Shown here piece by piece: positions 1 through 9,685 of a DNA stretch of 64,000 nt. The notes beneath the pieces were generated by a model. The model saw only the letters and a list, made by a program, of their open reading frames with translations. It made no database searches and was not told the DNA's origin. Position 1 is the stretch's first letter. The number at the start of each line of letters is the position of its first letter. Origin of the DNA: Corythucha ciliata (Eukaryota > Arthropoda > Insecta > Hemiptera > Tingidae); contig CM075942.1 in NCBI GenBank assembly GCA_038030265.1, positions 51,178,751 to 51,242,750 on the forward strand, in the 5' to 3' direction. Made by a program: the position numbers and the translations under genes.

Positions 1-981
1 CACAGCGTAAATATGCATCATGACCATAAATTTGTTCTTTTGTTGTCCTGAACAATTGTCACTATAAAACACGAAGTTAAGATCACTCTCGATGGCTTTC
101 GCTCTTTTTTCGATGAATTTGAATACGGCCGTAGCGATTTCTATATTGCTCCTCTGTTCCCACCCCCTCATGCCAAACATGAAAGCCCGAAGTGCAGCTT
201 GGAGGTCATTGGTGCAGACTACCGTCGAAGCGTCCGAGTTGTCCTTGTCGTTTAGTTTTTTAACTCTCGACAATTCTTATTCTTTGATGTGAGTGTCAAA
301 TTCATTTTATCTTTCTGTGTGACTCGAGTTTTCGTAAACCGTGCAGAGCTCACACTGGTCTTTCTTGGGCTGAAAGAAACCAGATTGAAGTAGTTCGAGA
401 AAATGTTAAAAAATACGGTATGGCTCCCGTATTCTTTCCCATTTTTTTTGCAGGCGTCGACATAATCACGGTAAAGGTCCGCGATTGATTTTCCTCCTTC
501 AATGTACGCCCTTGACGTTTGCTGCCATAGGTAATGTGACGGGATCCTTGGGATGGAATTGATATGATCATGAATGTCCTGTCGGATGATGTCGTTCAAT
601 TTTCGTTGCTGTCCATGCTTGCCCCTTCTGTCATTTTCGATAAATCCTTCGCTTATTTTGGCTCTTGTGGTGGAAATAGTTCGGCTATTCATGTCCAGCG
701 TTGCCATGAAGAATGTTTTGCACACCTGCATTTTTTTGCCGGAGACTTCAAAAAAGAAGGAGCAATTAAGTTTAGGAGGTTGTTTTCCCTTTGGATACCT
801 GTAAGCTGGCTGAATTTCCTGATTGTGTCGGCTGATAAATTCTCGCTGTTTGTTAATACCACCCATCTTCCAATAGGATGAGAATATTTGGGAGCGTTCT
901 TCATGATTTATTTTTTGCGAACAATCGTATTGACATTTCTGGCATCCATTTTTCAGTGATCTTTCTTCTACGTTTTTGCTC

Positions 982-1027
<46 letters not shown>

Positions 1028-1469
1028 GAAAGACTTTCCGAGGTTTCTTCGGGTCTTTGCGACGTTTTCATTCCACTTGGCAGGACAAGCTCTATTCTTG
1101 CGGTCTTTGACTGGGCTATTTTCCTCTTCATCACTTTCAGAACTGTAGTTGTCATGGGCACTTTCAGGAATTTCGCTGTCATCGTCACTGTAGTTAGGAT
1201 CTGCAACGGAGTCAGAGCGGATTCTTCAGCAGTGTTTCTCTGAGGTGAACGAGTGATTGAGTGATATTCATTCCGAACTCATTCTTCCACTTCTCGATCG
1301 AATCTGAATCAAGAACTGCAAAACAGCTTCCATGCTCATGGGGTATTTCTCTCCAAACAGCACCATCGTCGACAATCATTTTTCTACAGGTGCAGCTTGA
1401 CGTGGTGTTTTTCTCGCAGATAGTATTCATCAAAGCTAAACGTAGAATTTTCTCAATCCTGCTCTCCAT
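1..1469 (-). pseudogene. Decayed transposon-derived gene (YSDNC-GQ-KN type)
   Basis: Read on the minus strand, pieces of one protein follow each other in different frames. 1469-1212 starts at ATG and encodes MESRIEKILRLALMN. About 1212-1024 is an acidic stretch (DPNYSDDDSEIPES) followed by AKWNENVAKTRRNLGKSF. About 980-255 has a GCQKCQYDCSQKI cysteine cluster, then QVCKTFFMATLD, RRGKHG and HINSIPRIPSHY. About 255-1 reads EIATAVFKFIEKRAKAIE and FYSDNCSGQQKNKFMV up to the window edge. This order (acidic N-part, basic GK stretch, CxxC cluster, VCK-FFL-TL, HIN-P--SHY, YSDNC-GQ-KN) is what I know from a large family of repetitive, probably transposase-derived proteins common in arthropod and cnidarian genomes; the last part may be the domain called DUF7869 (from memory). 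Breaks: a one-base shift near 1212, a 41-T run at 983-1023, a frame change at 252, and a garbled stretch near 150-200. It is a dead copy, truncated by the window. Confidence 0.7.
983..1023. repeat. 41-bp poly-T homopolymer
   Basis: An uninterrupted run of 41 T lies inside the transposon-gene relic and separates two of its reading frames. On the minus strand it would read as a poly-lysine tract, which is an artefact. Confidence 0.95.
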
Positions 1470-1475
1470 TACCAC

Positions 1476-1675
1476 CTGAAAAAAAAAAAGAAACGTCAGA
1501 TGAAATACCCCTCTGGTGTGCAGAAAACCACCGTGCTTCACACTTTCTTGTAACTTGAACCATGCATAACATAAAGATTACCTCTTATTACACATCACTA
1601 CAATAATCACAAAACATTCGTGGAATACTGTTACAACAAAAAATAAAAGAGTTACAAATAAAATATAAAAATTAC
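1476..1675 (-). other. Possible 5'-UTR intron of the transposon gene
   Basis: On the minus strand a donor ACCAG/GTAAT lies at 1676/1675 and a pyrimidine-rich acceptor TTTTTCAG/GTGG at 1476/1475, only six bases before the ATG at 1469. A short leader intron fits, but it rests only on splice-site consensus. Confidence 0.3.
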
Positions 1676-2256
1676 CTGGTCGTAGAACAGCGTTATAACT
1701 CAAAATGGGTACCTCTCGAGACGACCGCTGAGATGTTACACTCTTCGACGACTGGATCACACCCCACCACCACAACCGAATACCGTTACACGCGCTCTCT
1801 CTCGGAAACAAATTGAATTACACTTATAACAGTATTTTTAAAATGAAGACGAAGTCATTGCGGATAAGCCAGTGGCAATAACTAAAAATTCCTTTTTTTT
1901 TTTACTTGTAACAGTGTTCTTGGAAGGGTGCGATATGGTGGAGGCCGTTGTCTTTCATCCCTTCGTGCTTGGTTGCCTATTTTAGATTTTTTCGCACATT
2001 TTCGATGATGACCTCACACCCTGCACCTGAATTTTGTCCGTTTCTACGGTGTTCGCGTTTTTTTGACGAGTTCTTCGCATGAGTCACGGAGGAGGGAGGA
2101 GAAATGTTGAACGCTCAGATTTGGGTTTATACTTTGTTCACATCCTTTTCGCGTATATTGCCACACTTATAATCACTTATTGCCAATTGTTCCTCCGTAA
2201 CCGCATTTAGTGATCGTTAGTGTGATCGCTTAGACTACGAGGGTTAGTAGGTAATG

Positions 2257-2378
2257 CATGCGTGAAACTGTATTACAGACGCTGTAGATGGCGAGCAGCC
2301 GAAACCGGTTCGTTTCTAACGCACCTCAACGAGGGAAGACAGACAACGTAGGCTCCTACGGCTACAGTTTCACGCATG
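2257..2378. mobile_element. Small MITE-like inverted repeat
   Basis: CATGCGTGAAACTGTA at 2257 returns inverted as TACAGTTTCACGCATG ending at 2378, enclosing about 90 bp of unique sequence. Perfect 16-bp termini and the small size suit a MITE. No clear target-site duplication was seen. The stretch from here to about 3100 holds no recognisable gene; the open frame at 2376-2774 has no features I know. Confidence 0.5.
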
Positions 2379-3100
2379 GATTTGCTTGAGTGTTTTGGCC
2401 TTCGTTTGGTTATTGAGTCGGGGTGCACACGTTTGATCAGCGGCACCCGTCCGGATAATATGACCACCTCGCTTATACGAAGTGCTTTTTCTGCTGCTAT
2501 CTCTCCTGGTGTGTCGTCCGATCACTCAACCACTATTCAAGAATCCAACATCTTTGGAACCACTTGGGTTACGGAAGTAGAGGGTGGAGGGGTTTCAATT
2601 AATCAAATAAGAGAGCGCTGGCCGCCGGTTCATGTTCTTCTTGACGGGCTATATAGTTGTGCATGCGCGAACGTTCCGACTATTTCCGCGACGTTAATGT
2701 TACTCCCAGAGTTTCTAACACAGAGCGGGTCCACTCCCGGGTGGGGCTTTTTGGACGGGACGGCTATGTGGTAGCTTCCCTTATTCCAATAAAATTTGCG
2801 TTTTGCCGAAATGTGTATTACTATGTACCAGAAATGTGTATTGTTATGTACTTTTCTCATCATATTCAAATAATTCCCCATCGCAATGGGACAAACTTGA
2901 CAGTGATGGGGCTGAGCAATAAAAAAAAATCCTATTCTCATGGTAAAATGGAGCTAAAATTGTAGCTATATATCCGAGAAAGGGGGAATCACCGATTTGT
3001 ACAAGTTTTAGTCTCTACTAGCTCTGAAGCGAAGGCCGATGGAGGTAACGCTGGGACTAAAACCTTTAAGGGGGAACTGCAGTGATGATTCCTCTTTACC

Positions 3101-3305
3101 CTCACTTTTACATTTAACCTTCGACCTCTGACCCCTAATTTTAGTATCTTCACTTTGACCTACGACCTCTGAGCCCCTTTTTTCGAATCTTCTTCTTCAC
3201 TTTGACCTTTGCATTCGATCTCTGGCTCCTAATTCTTGTGTTTTTACTTTGACCTTCGACCTCTGACTCCAAATTTGTGTTTCTTCACTTGACCTTTAAG
3301 CTCGA
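3101..3305. repeat. Degenerate ~48-bp tandem repeat rich in TGACCT half-sites
   Basis: About four and a half copies of a unit built around CACTTTGACCTTCGACCTCT followed by GACYCC and a T-rich spacer. Each unit carries two or three TGACCT-like blocks seven bases apart (TGACCT-T-CGACCT-C-TGACCC), the reverse of AGGTCA direct repeats with one-base spacing. It lies 0.55-0.75 kb upstream of the cytochrome c start codon. Confidence 0.6.
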
Positions 3306-3439
3306 CATCCTGGAAGTGTCGAGAAGGGCCAGAATCCCAGACAAGTGAAGAGGTTTCGGAAGCGTCCACCAGATGCTTTGTTTTACGCATTTTTTTTTCT
3401 ATTTCGCTCATTCAGTCGTTCGTATCTCCCTATAATTAA

Positions 3440-3446
3440 TATAAAG
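3440..3446 (+). promoter_or_regulatory. Candidate TATA box upstream of cytochrome c
   Basis: TATAAAG occurs 430 bp before the ATG, with initiator-like TCAGTC about 45 bp further on. An ATG in good context (AAAATGG, about 3498) opens a 15-codon upstream frame, so transcription from here would need a leader intron or tolerance of a uORF. Motif evidence only. Confidence 0.2.
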
Positions 3447-3869
3447 GCTGGCATTTGAAAACCCGTTTCGGTATCATGTCACTATTCAGTCATCAAAATG
3501 GCGATTCCACGAATAACAAGACAATGCACTGAAAGGGCGCTATAGAGGCAAATCACTGGAAAAAAGCGATTACAATTCCACATTTTTTTTTTTGCTGGAG
3601 AGCAATTCTGGTCTGGCTCACCTAGAACGCTCCAATTCCTGAGTGGCGTATAGAGGCCCCTGAACCTTGCAAATAATTTAGAGTTTCGGTGCCAATGGAG
3701 GGAAAGAACACTTAAATTAAACATATGTCTTGTGTCGAGGATTTGAGGTTTAATTTCCACTGTGAGACCGGGAAAAATAATCAATTTGCAAGATTTTATA
3801 CTTTAGTGCTTTCAGTGTTGATTCACGTGGATTTTCTCATAATCGCCCCAAAATTGTTCACGAGCAGTG

Positions 3870-4370
3870 ATGGGTGATATACCTGAAGGAGATGCCGCCA
3901 ATGGTACGTGGATTATCGTGATTTATTAGCGAAAATATAGATTTGACTTCCAAGTGCTATATGAATCGGTCCTTTATTTCCCAGAGACCTGAGTACTTTT
4001 TTTTTTTTTAATTATTTTTACAGGTAAAAAATTATTTACCAAAATGTGCGAACAATGTCACTCAATTGGACCCGGAGCCAGAAATAAGCAAGGCCCAAAC
4101 CTGACCGGTAATAGACTTCCCCCCCCACCATGCCTAAATCAAAAGCCAATGTTTTGCTCGACAGGAATTTACGGCCGACAATCAGGACAGGCCGCTGGGT
4201 TTGACTATTCGCTACCAAATAAGAAACGCGGTGTAACGTGGGACGATAAAACATTGTTTGAATACTTGGAGAATCCTAAGAAATTCATCCCCGGAACAAA
4301 AATGATATTTCCTGGCGTCAAGAAGCCCAAGGACCGTGCCGATCTCATTGCATACTTGAAATCTTTTTAA
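3870..4370 (+). CDS. Cyt-c: Cytochrome c (three exons)
   Basis: Soluble haem protein of the mitochondrial intermembrane space that carries electrons from complex III to complex IV and also serves in apoptosome signalling. Exons are 3870-3903, 4024-4107 and 4165-4370 (324 nt, 107 residues plus stop), joined at AATG/gtacgt...tacag/GTAA and ACCG/gtaata...gacag/GAAT. Splicing gives a continuous cytochrome c: [16 protein letters not shown] with the CxxCH haem site, [40 protein letters not shown] with the axial Met, and DLIAYLKSF at the end. The N-terminus ([11 protein letters not shown]) and the segment after CxxCH ([11 protein letters not shown], where most animals have GGKHKVGPNL) are diverged, so the usual His after the haem motif is absent. 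The start was chosen as the only in-frame ATG giving a normal-length N-terminus. The second intron is only 57 nt, a multiple of three and free of in-frame stops. It may be a fast-evolving or tissue-specific paralogue; key haem residues are intact. Confidence 0.93.
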
Positions 4371-4691
4371 GATGTATACCAAGTGTAATAGTCGTGTTTT
4401 TTTGAAGTTGTGTTTTGTTTTAGTCGTGAATTTTCGATCTCGGTGACGTTATTTAACGCACTGAATTGGGAAATCATGGCGCGTTCTTTATTCGTGGTAG
4501 AAATGAGTGTCTTGCCGAGAATTTGCTTTGGGTTCAGATAAACAAAGTCGCTGGCTCATTGTTGTCAGTTCATACGGGCGCTGTAGCATTTAAATTCTGT
4601 AACGATTAGAGCAAGAAAGGTTGGTGAAGAACAGGGGAAGGGGGTTGTGGGCGTAAGCCACTTTTGTATTTTATATTACGCTCTCACTTTC

Positions 4692-4692
4692 A

Positions 4693-4735
<43 letters not shown>
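4692..4735 (+). promoter_or_regulatory. Poly(A) signal running into a 41-A tract
   Basis: AATAAA at 4692-4697 lies 322 bp after the cytochrome c stop codon and merges with an uninterrupted run of 41 A (4695-4735). It is the only AATAAA seen near the gene's 3' side and is a plausible cleavage signal, although the A-run itself could be a retroposed tail or a simple repeat. Confidence 0.45.
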
Positions 4736-4737
<2 letters not shown>

Positions 4738-5575
4738 GAGTTTGCACAACCCTAAACCGATATCAAATAAGCCGGCTATTGTAGACTGAACGGCTAACCC
4801 AGTTGTATAACCCACTCGTTATAGACCCGATAAAACGGGAGAACTATCCCGATCTTGAGTAAAATCGTTTTAAATGATTTTTTCTTTATCTTTTTTACTT
4901 CTCCAAAGAGGTCAAGGGATTTATTAAAGTTTCCACTTGCAATTGGCAGTTCGTTTTCTCCTTTAAGGAAAGGATGCATTGTCGAACATGTAAGACCGGA
5001 GCAACGAGTTTAAAAACCGGGAAGAAGTGGCATTAATTAACATTTTAGTAAGGTGGAACCTCATTCCTAAAATATTGAGCAATTTAGTTAGCGGAATTGA
5101 ACAGGAGAAGAATAATATTGTGTCATTAATTAATAGAGCGTTTCCAAAATAGTGGTTCAGCAACAGCTGAAATTTTTACAATTTTAATTTCTCCGTAAGA
5201 ACGCGAGTTGTGCAACCTAACGGTTGAAATACACATAATTTCGTATCCGAAACATAATAAATTATTTAATTTTCGACTTCTTGGGAAGTCAGCTTGTAAA
5301 GAGAAGGAGGGGACGAGCAGGTGAGTTAATTCGTAAGTAAAACTGCGCTGGTGACTCAGCGGTATTCAACACGAGGAATGAGTCAATATGAGATCGTTAG
5401 CGGGCTATTGAAATTTTGAAGAGAGCCCTCCATCCTTGGAATGGAAACTTCATGCGTATACGTGTTGTCACGCATTACACACAGGACAAGCGGTGCACCA
5501 ATACTTTCGGTTTTGCCGAAAGGGTCACTTTTAGTCCAAACTAAAGGACATTTAAGCAAAATGAAGACAATTTAA
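4736..5575. other. No gene seen
   Basis: AT-rich spacer between the cytochrome c 3' end and the foldback element at 5576. Only short open frames without recognisable motifs. Confidence 0.5.
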
Positions 5576-7234
5576 TAGTCCAGTCAATGAATTATGATAA
5601 AAGAGGGTAGACGACATGGCCGGTTTAGTGATTTTTTCTTTTTCCGCTTTGTTTGAGGTAGTTGGGAGGTAAACATTCTAAAAGTCCCCGGGCGTCCGAT
5701 GTGAGCGGGCTGCTGGAGACTACGGGGAAGGTCACTTGTTTAGATTTTTTCCTAATTAAGTTGGACTCCGCACTTCGTAGCGCCTGGACTTCTAATTAGA
5801 ATATATAGCTGACAAAAATATTAAGGGGTTCAATAAAAAGACGTTGTTTCACTCACTTTTTAATTCGATTCCCGAGCGCTTTCGATCGCTAGATCATCGT
5901 CAGGGTTTAGGCTTTTGACTAGATCGCATGGAGAAATAAGTTAAAAATAAATTAAAAGTTAGGGGTTTATCACACCGTCGTCATTAAATGTCAAATGCGG
6001 TTTCTCCTTCGCGTTTGAACGTATACAGCAGGCCCAAAGCCTCGCGAACGCCTCTTCTCACAACGCTTTGATGTACCCGTTGCCTGCTGTACACGTTCAA
6101 ACGCGAAGGAGAAACCGCATTTGACATTTAATGACGACGGTGTGATAAACCCCTAACTTTTAATTTATTTTTAACTTATTTCTCCATGCGATCTATTCAA
6201 AAGCCTAAACCCTGACGATGATCTAGCGATAGAAAGCGCTCGGGAGTCGAATTAAAAAGTGAGTGAAACAACGTCTTTTTATTGAACCCCTTAATATTAC
6301 AAGGGCACTCACATCGCCTTCGTTTGAAGAATTATAGCTGACAAAATTTGCCACAACTTTTTCCCCAGGTTCGTCTTATTATTCCCAAGAGTTTCCAACT
6401 TGCATGACTCGGAAATATTGGAAAATTTGGTTAAAAAGCGCCATTTTCAGCAGTTTTTGTCTCTTTTGGTTGTAACACCTTCACCTTTGGTTTCTCATGA
6501 TAGTTCAAAGAAAATAAGTTGAAGAGCATTACTTTTCCTTTTAAATGAGCCCTTTTCAAACACTTCAGACCAATGTGGCCGCAAGTTACAGCCGTATTGA
6601 ACCAACAGTGTTTTTTCATTTTTAAAAAAATCCAACTATGTCCGCAAATCCAACGCCGGGCAAAATTACGCCTGATCAAGCTTGAACATGTTGCTGGGTT
6701 TTATACTGGTCACAAACCCCCTGTTATTTCTACCGTTTTGTAGTTGGATTTGTTAAAAATGAAAAAAACTTGGTAGGTTCATACTGCTGTAACTTGTGGT
6801 AACTTTGGTCTAAAATGATCGAAAAGAGCTCATTTCAAAGGAAATGTAATGCTCTTCAACTTATTTTCTGAGAACTGTCGTGAGATAATAAATGTAGAGT
6901 CGTTACAAGCAGAAGAGTCGAAAAAAAATGACGGTTTTCAACACAATTTTCTAATATTTTCGAGTCATCGAAGTTTCTGGGGAAAAAGTTGTTGTGACAA
7001 ATTTTGTCAGCTATTCATTCAAGGAGAAGGACGTTGGCGCTACTATTTGCGGCTCCCGATATAATTAGGAAAAAATTGAAACAAGTGACCTTCCCTTCCG
7101 GTGCCTCCAGCAGCCCGCTCAAAACGGACGTCCGGGGACTTTTGTATGTTTACCTCCCAACTACCTTAAACAGCGGAAAAATAAAAATTCACCAAACTAA
7201 CCACGTCGTCTATATTCTCTTATTGACCGGACTA
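5576..7234. mobile_element. Foldback/MITE-type element with long diverged arms
   Basis: Left end TAGTCCAGTCAAT (5576) is matched by the inverted right end ATTGACCGGACTA (to 7234), and TAA flanks both sides. The two halves are inverted copies of each other over about 500 bp at roughly 80 per cent by eye: GGTAGTTGGGAGGTAAACAT and GAGCGGGCTGCTGGAG appear in the left arm and inverted in the right, as do GCTGACAAAATTTG and TTCAACTTATTTTCT. The turn lies near 6646-6743. The left arm is interrupted by the insertion at 5817-6298. No transposase frame was seen. A 3-bp TAA duplication would suit PIF/Harbinger; TA would suit Tc1/mariner. Confidence 0.75.
5817..6298. mobile_element. Near-perfect palindromic MITE nested in the foldback
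   Basis: Left arm 5817-6033 and right arm 6082-6298 (217 bp each) are almost exact inverted copies with a 48-bp loop. Ends read AATATTAAGGGGTTCAATAA. High arm identity against the worn host element shows it inserted later. Copies of ATAGCTGACAAAA lie on both sides (5806 and 6333), so the insertion was accompanied by a local duplication or gene conversion. Confidence 0.88.
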
Positions 7235-7448
7235 TAAGTACATAAGGTAAGTAAAATTGAATAAAGTTGTTATAAGTACGCAGACTGGCTAAGAAGCCTA
7301 TGTTCCCATTGTGGGATTGGTCTGATCGATACGAACAATGAGACGTTGAAAAAAAAAAAAAAAAAATGTCAGATTGGCTATAAATAGCTTTTTGGGCTAT
7401 TTGTGGAGGCAATCGTGTAACAATCAATTTAACAGGTTTCAATGGTTG

Positions 7449-7654
7449 CGTTGCAAAACTCGGGGCTCGTGTTTAAAAGCTGAAGTGTAGAATTAAGTGC
7501 TTACTGGAGTTTTGCAACGGTGATTTGTATCGCGATGGGACGTGTTTTGTTGGATTTTGAACACTTACTCAGCACTGAGCTAGATTGACAGTTTTGCAAC
7601 GGCAAAATACTAAGTGCTTATTAAGCGCTGAACAAGTCTGAAGTTTTGCAACGC
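7449..7654. repeat. Short dispersed repeats of GTTTTGCAACG
   Basis: CGTTGCAAAACT at 7449 and AGTTTTGCAACGG at 7509 form an inverted pair. Two more direct copies of GTTTTGCAACG follow at about 7591 and 7645, with AAGTGCTTA-type sequence between them. Confidence 0.5.
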
Positions 7655-7664
7655 GGCCATTATT

Positions 7665-7760
7665 TAAATAATAAATTTCGCGGTTTTGGCCCTTCAAAAA
7701 CCAATTTCGCGGGATTGGATCATTCGGAAAATCCACACCGACTGCACGCTGTGTCAATTT
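7665..7760 (-). repeat. Degenerate ~30-bp array, family A (about 3 units)
   Basis: Units such as AAATTTCGCGGTTTTGGCCC and CCAATTTCGCGGGATTGG are the reverse of the family A core GCGAAATTGG. The most distal small array from the KLF gene. Confidence 0.55.
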
Positions 7761-8701
7761 TGAGCCTTTTGTGAGAGGGACTCAAACACCACGTCTGGCT
7801 CAAATCGAAACACTTTAAAAAATGCCCCTATAAGATTACCGCCCTCCCCCACTCCACAAAACAACCGTGAACTGTTAAGAGGTGACATTTTCGAAGCTCT
7901 TCAAGACGTGATTGCTGATTGAGCCACCAATCAGATAATGTTTACTAGTCAAAAGCCGTTATGACATTTCTGACTTTGCCCTGTACATGCCGGAAGTGAA
8001 TTGTTAGACCTAACGCACGTAATTCCGTTTTTAGGAATTTGTGTAATATTGTTAATCTCTTCCCACGCACGATTATACGGCGAACATAAATCACTGTTCT
8101 TTTCAGGTTAATTAATGGTTTTTACATTTTATCCAAGGATTTATCTGTAAAAAAAATAAAATACTATTAATCAAGAATTTAGAGCTTTGATAAGGATTAT
8201 ATTATTTAATTTTCAAAGTTCGAAGAGCGGATTTGCGCGATGTCTACCTGATTTGCCAGCGGATGTTGTTGGGATCCCTTTGTTATACTCACATTCCATT
8301 TTAACATTCTTAGGTTTTTATTGTGTGACGGCGGGGAGAGGGGGGCATTTATCCCGAACAAAAATTCGATAGTCGTGAAAGAGACGAGAGTGAGACAAAA
8401 ATGGGCGTCTTTTATAACAATTCATTATAATTAACGTTATTAGCATAATAAGCCGATAGTCATCGGAAGGGGATAATGCCAGTGCATGTTCCCGCATCAT
8501 GAAAATCGACGTGAACTATTCATCTTCGTCTCATTTTGTCTTACAAAGCATGCGTCCCTCGTGAATCTTAAAATTTTAAATCGTCACAGTTTGGAACCAA
8601 ATAATTTCGGCTGAACATCGTTGAGTGGAGAAATGAGAATAATTTGTTGAAGCGTAGAGGTTCTGAATTAATTTTGAAGGTAAAAAAGCAGGTCTTTAAC
8701 A
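7761..8701. other. No gene seen
   Basis: Spacer with short open frames only; nothing recognised on either strand. Confidence 0.45.
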
Positions 8702-9685
8702 ATGAAACGTTTTATTCTAATGCTTTTGGTCGCAATATTTTTATTCGATGCTCATTCGTTCAGTAAAAACGAAGGCTTCCCAAGATTTCTCGTGAGCCTT
8801 CAAGACAGTCGAAATCGTCACCTGTGTACGGCGTCGATCGCCAGTCGAGCACAACCGGCGTAGAACCGACGAATTGGACTTGTCAACCGATGACCGATAC
8901 ACAGTTGCGGGTATCGCCGAGTTTGAAAGCGTTTGGTTTCAGAAAGTATGAGTCGTTCAAGTAATTCAACATCTGAAATGCTCGTGACACGTTCAGCGTC
9001 TAGACAAGTATGGCTTTCTTTTGTTCGAGAATCATTTCTATTTCAACGACGCCGTCGCTCGAATCATAACTGCTCCAATGCAGTCACGTTTAGAACTGTT
9101 TAAAAATACGGAGTGTATAGATATTTTGACTTGAATCAAACGAACGGAGGGACAATCAGTCCGAATTAAATTTCATTTCAACGACCGTGGTGAATATTCA
9201 TTGCAACCGTAAAGGAATTTTATGCAATTTTATACGCTTTAGCCAACTCGAATACCATGTTTTGCGCGCACCAGGGGGCCAAGTACGAAGGGGCGTTATA
9301 TGGGATGACACGGGTGGTATCCACGTGACAACCATTTTAATTGTGATTGGATAACGCCGTGTTAAAATTATAACACCCCTTCGTACTTGCCCCCCAGTTG
9401 TCACCAGCGTCCGTGTGCCCGTTTTCGCCAGGCGGAGTGCTTCTGTGTGAAGAAAGACACAAAGTGTACGGATTCTACTCGACTCGTGTCAATTGCTCCG
9501 AAAAGGCTCACTCAGTGTTCCTTAGAATGGACGTTGTCAGCGATTTTTACATCAAATATTACGATTCTGCTTTTCCGGCTGAGAGCGACGATTTTCTCAA
9601 AGACGCCTTATCAATATCTGCAATCTTTCCATCACGTAGAGATTTATTTTATTGCATTACCGCTCTCGCCCTCCTCATTTGACGT
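8702..9685 (+). pseudogene. Trypsin-family (S1) serine protease relic
   Basis: 8702-8863 opens with a signal peptide (MKRFILMLLVAIFLFDAHSF) followed by FPRFLVSLQDSRNRHLCTAS, which matches the S1 strand pair FPY-VSLQ...H-CGGSLIS, then stops. About 8945-9110 (another frame, one TGA) gives VVQVIQHLKC, YGFLLFENHFYFNDAVARI, like VI-HP...YDIALL-L---F-FND-V--I. 9398-9682 gives SVCPFSPGGVLLCEE, KVYGFYSTRVNC, SVFLRMDVVSDFYIKYYD, like C-GDSGGPLVC...VYG--S-G--C---VY-RV---DFY. The LTAAHC block is missing, the Asp of DIALL reads Gly, and the GDSGGP serine position reads Pro. An inserted MITE at 9272-9396 sits between the second and third part. It is probably a dead gene; unseen introns could explain some breaks, in which case it would be a non-catalytic protease homologue. 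The match is by motif only. Confidence 0.5.
9272..9396. mobile_element. 125-bp MITE
   Basis: AAGTACGAAGGGGCGTTATA near 9281 is mirrored by TTATAACACCCCTTCGTACTT near 9370-9389, with runs of G/C at the tips (CAGGGGGCC and GCCCCCCAG). Loop of about 65 bp. It interrupts the protease relic between two of its conserved parts. Confidence 0.75.

Noticed and set aside
901..1206. Poly-lysine protein on the minus strand
   Set aside because: Created by the poly-T run; the flanking frames belong to the transposon-gene relic.
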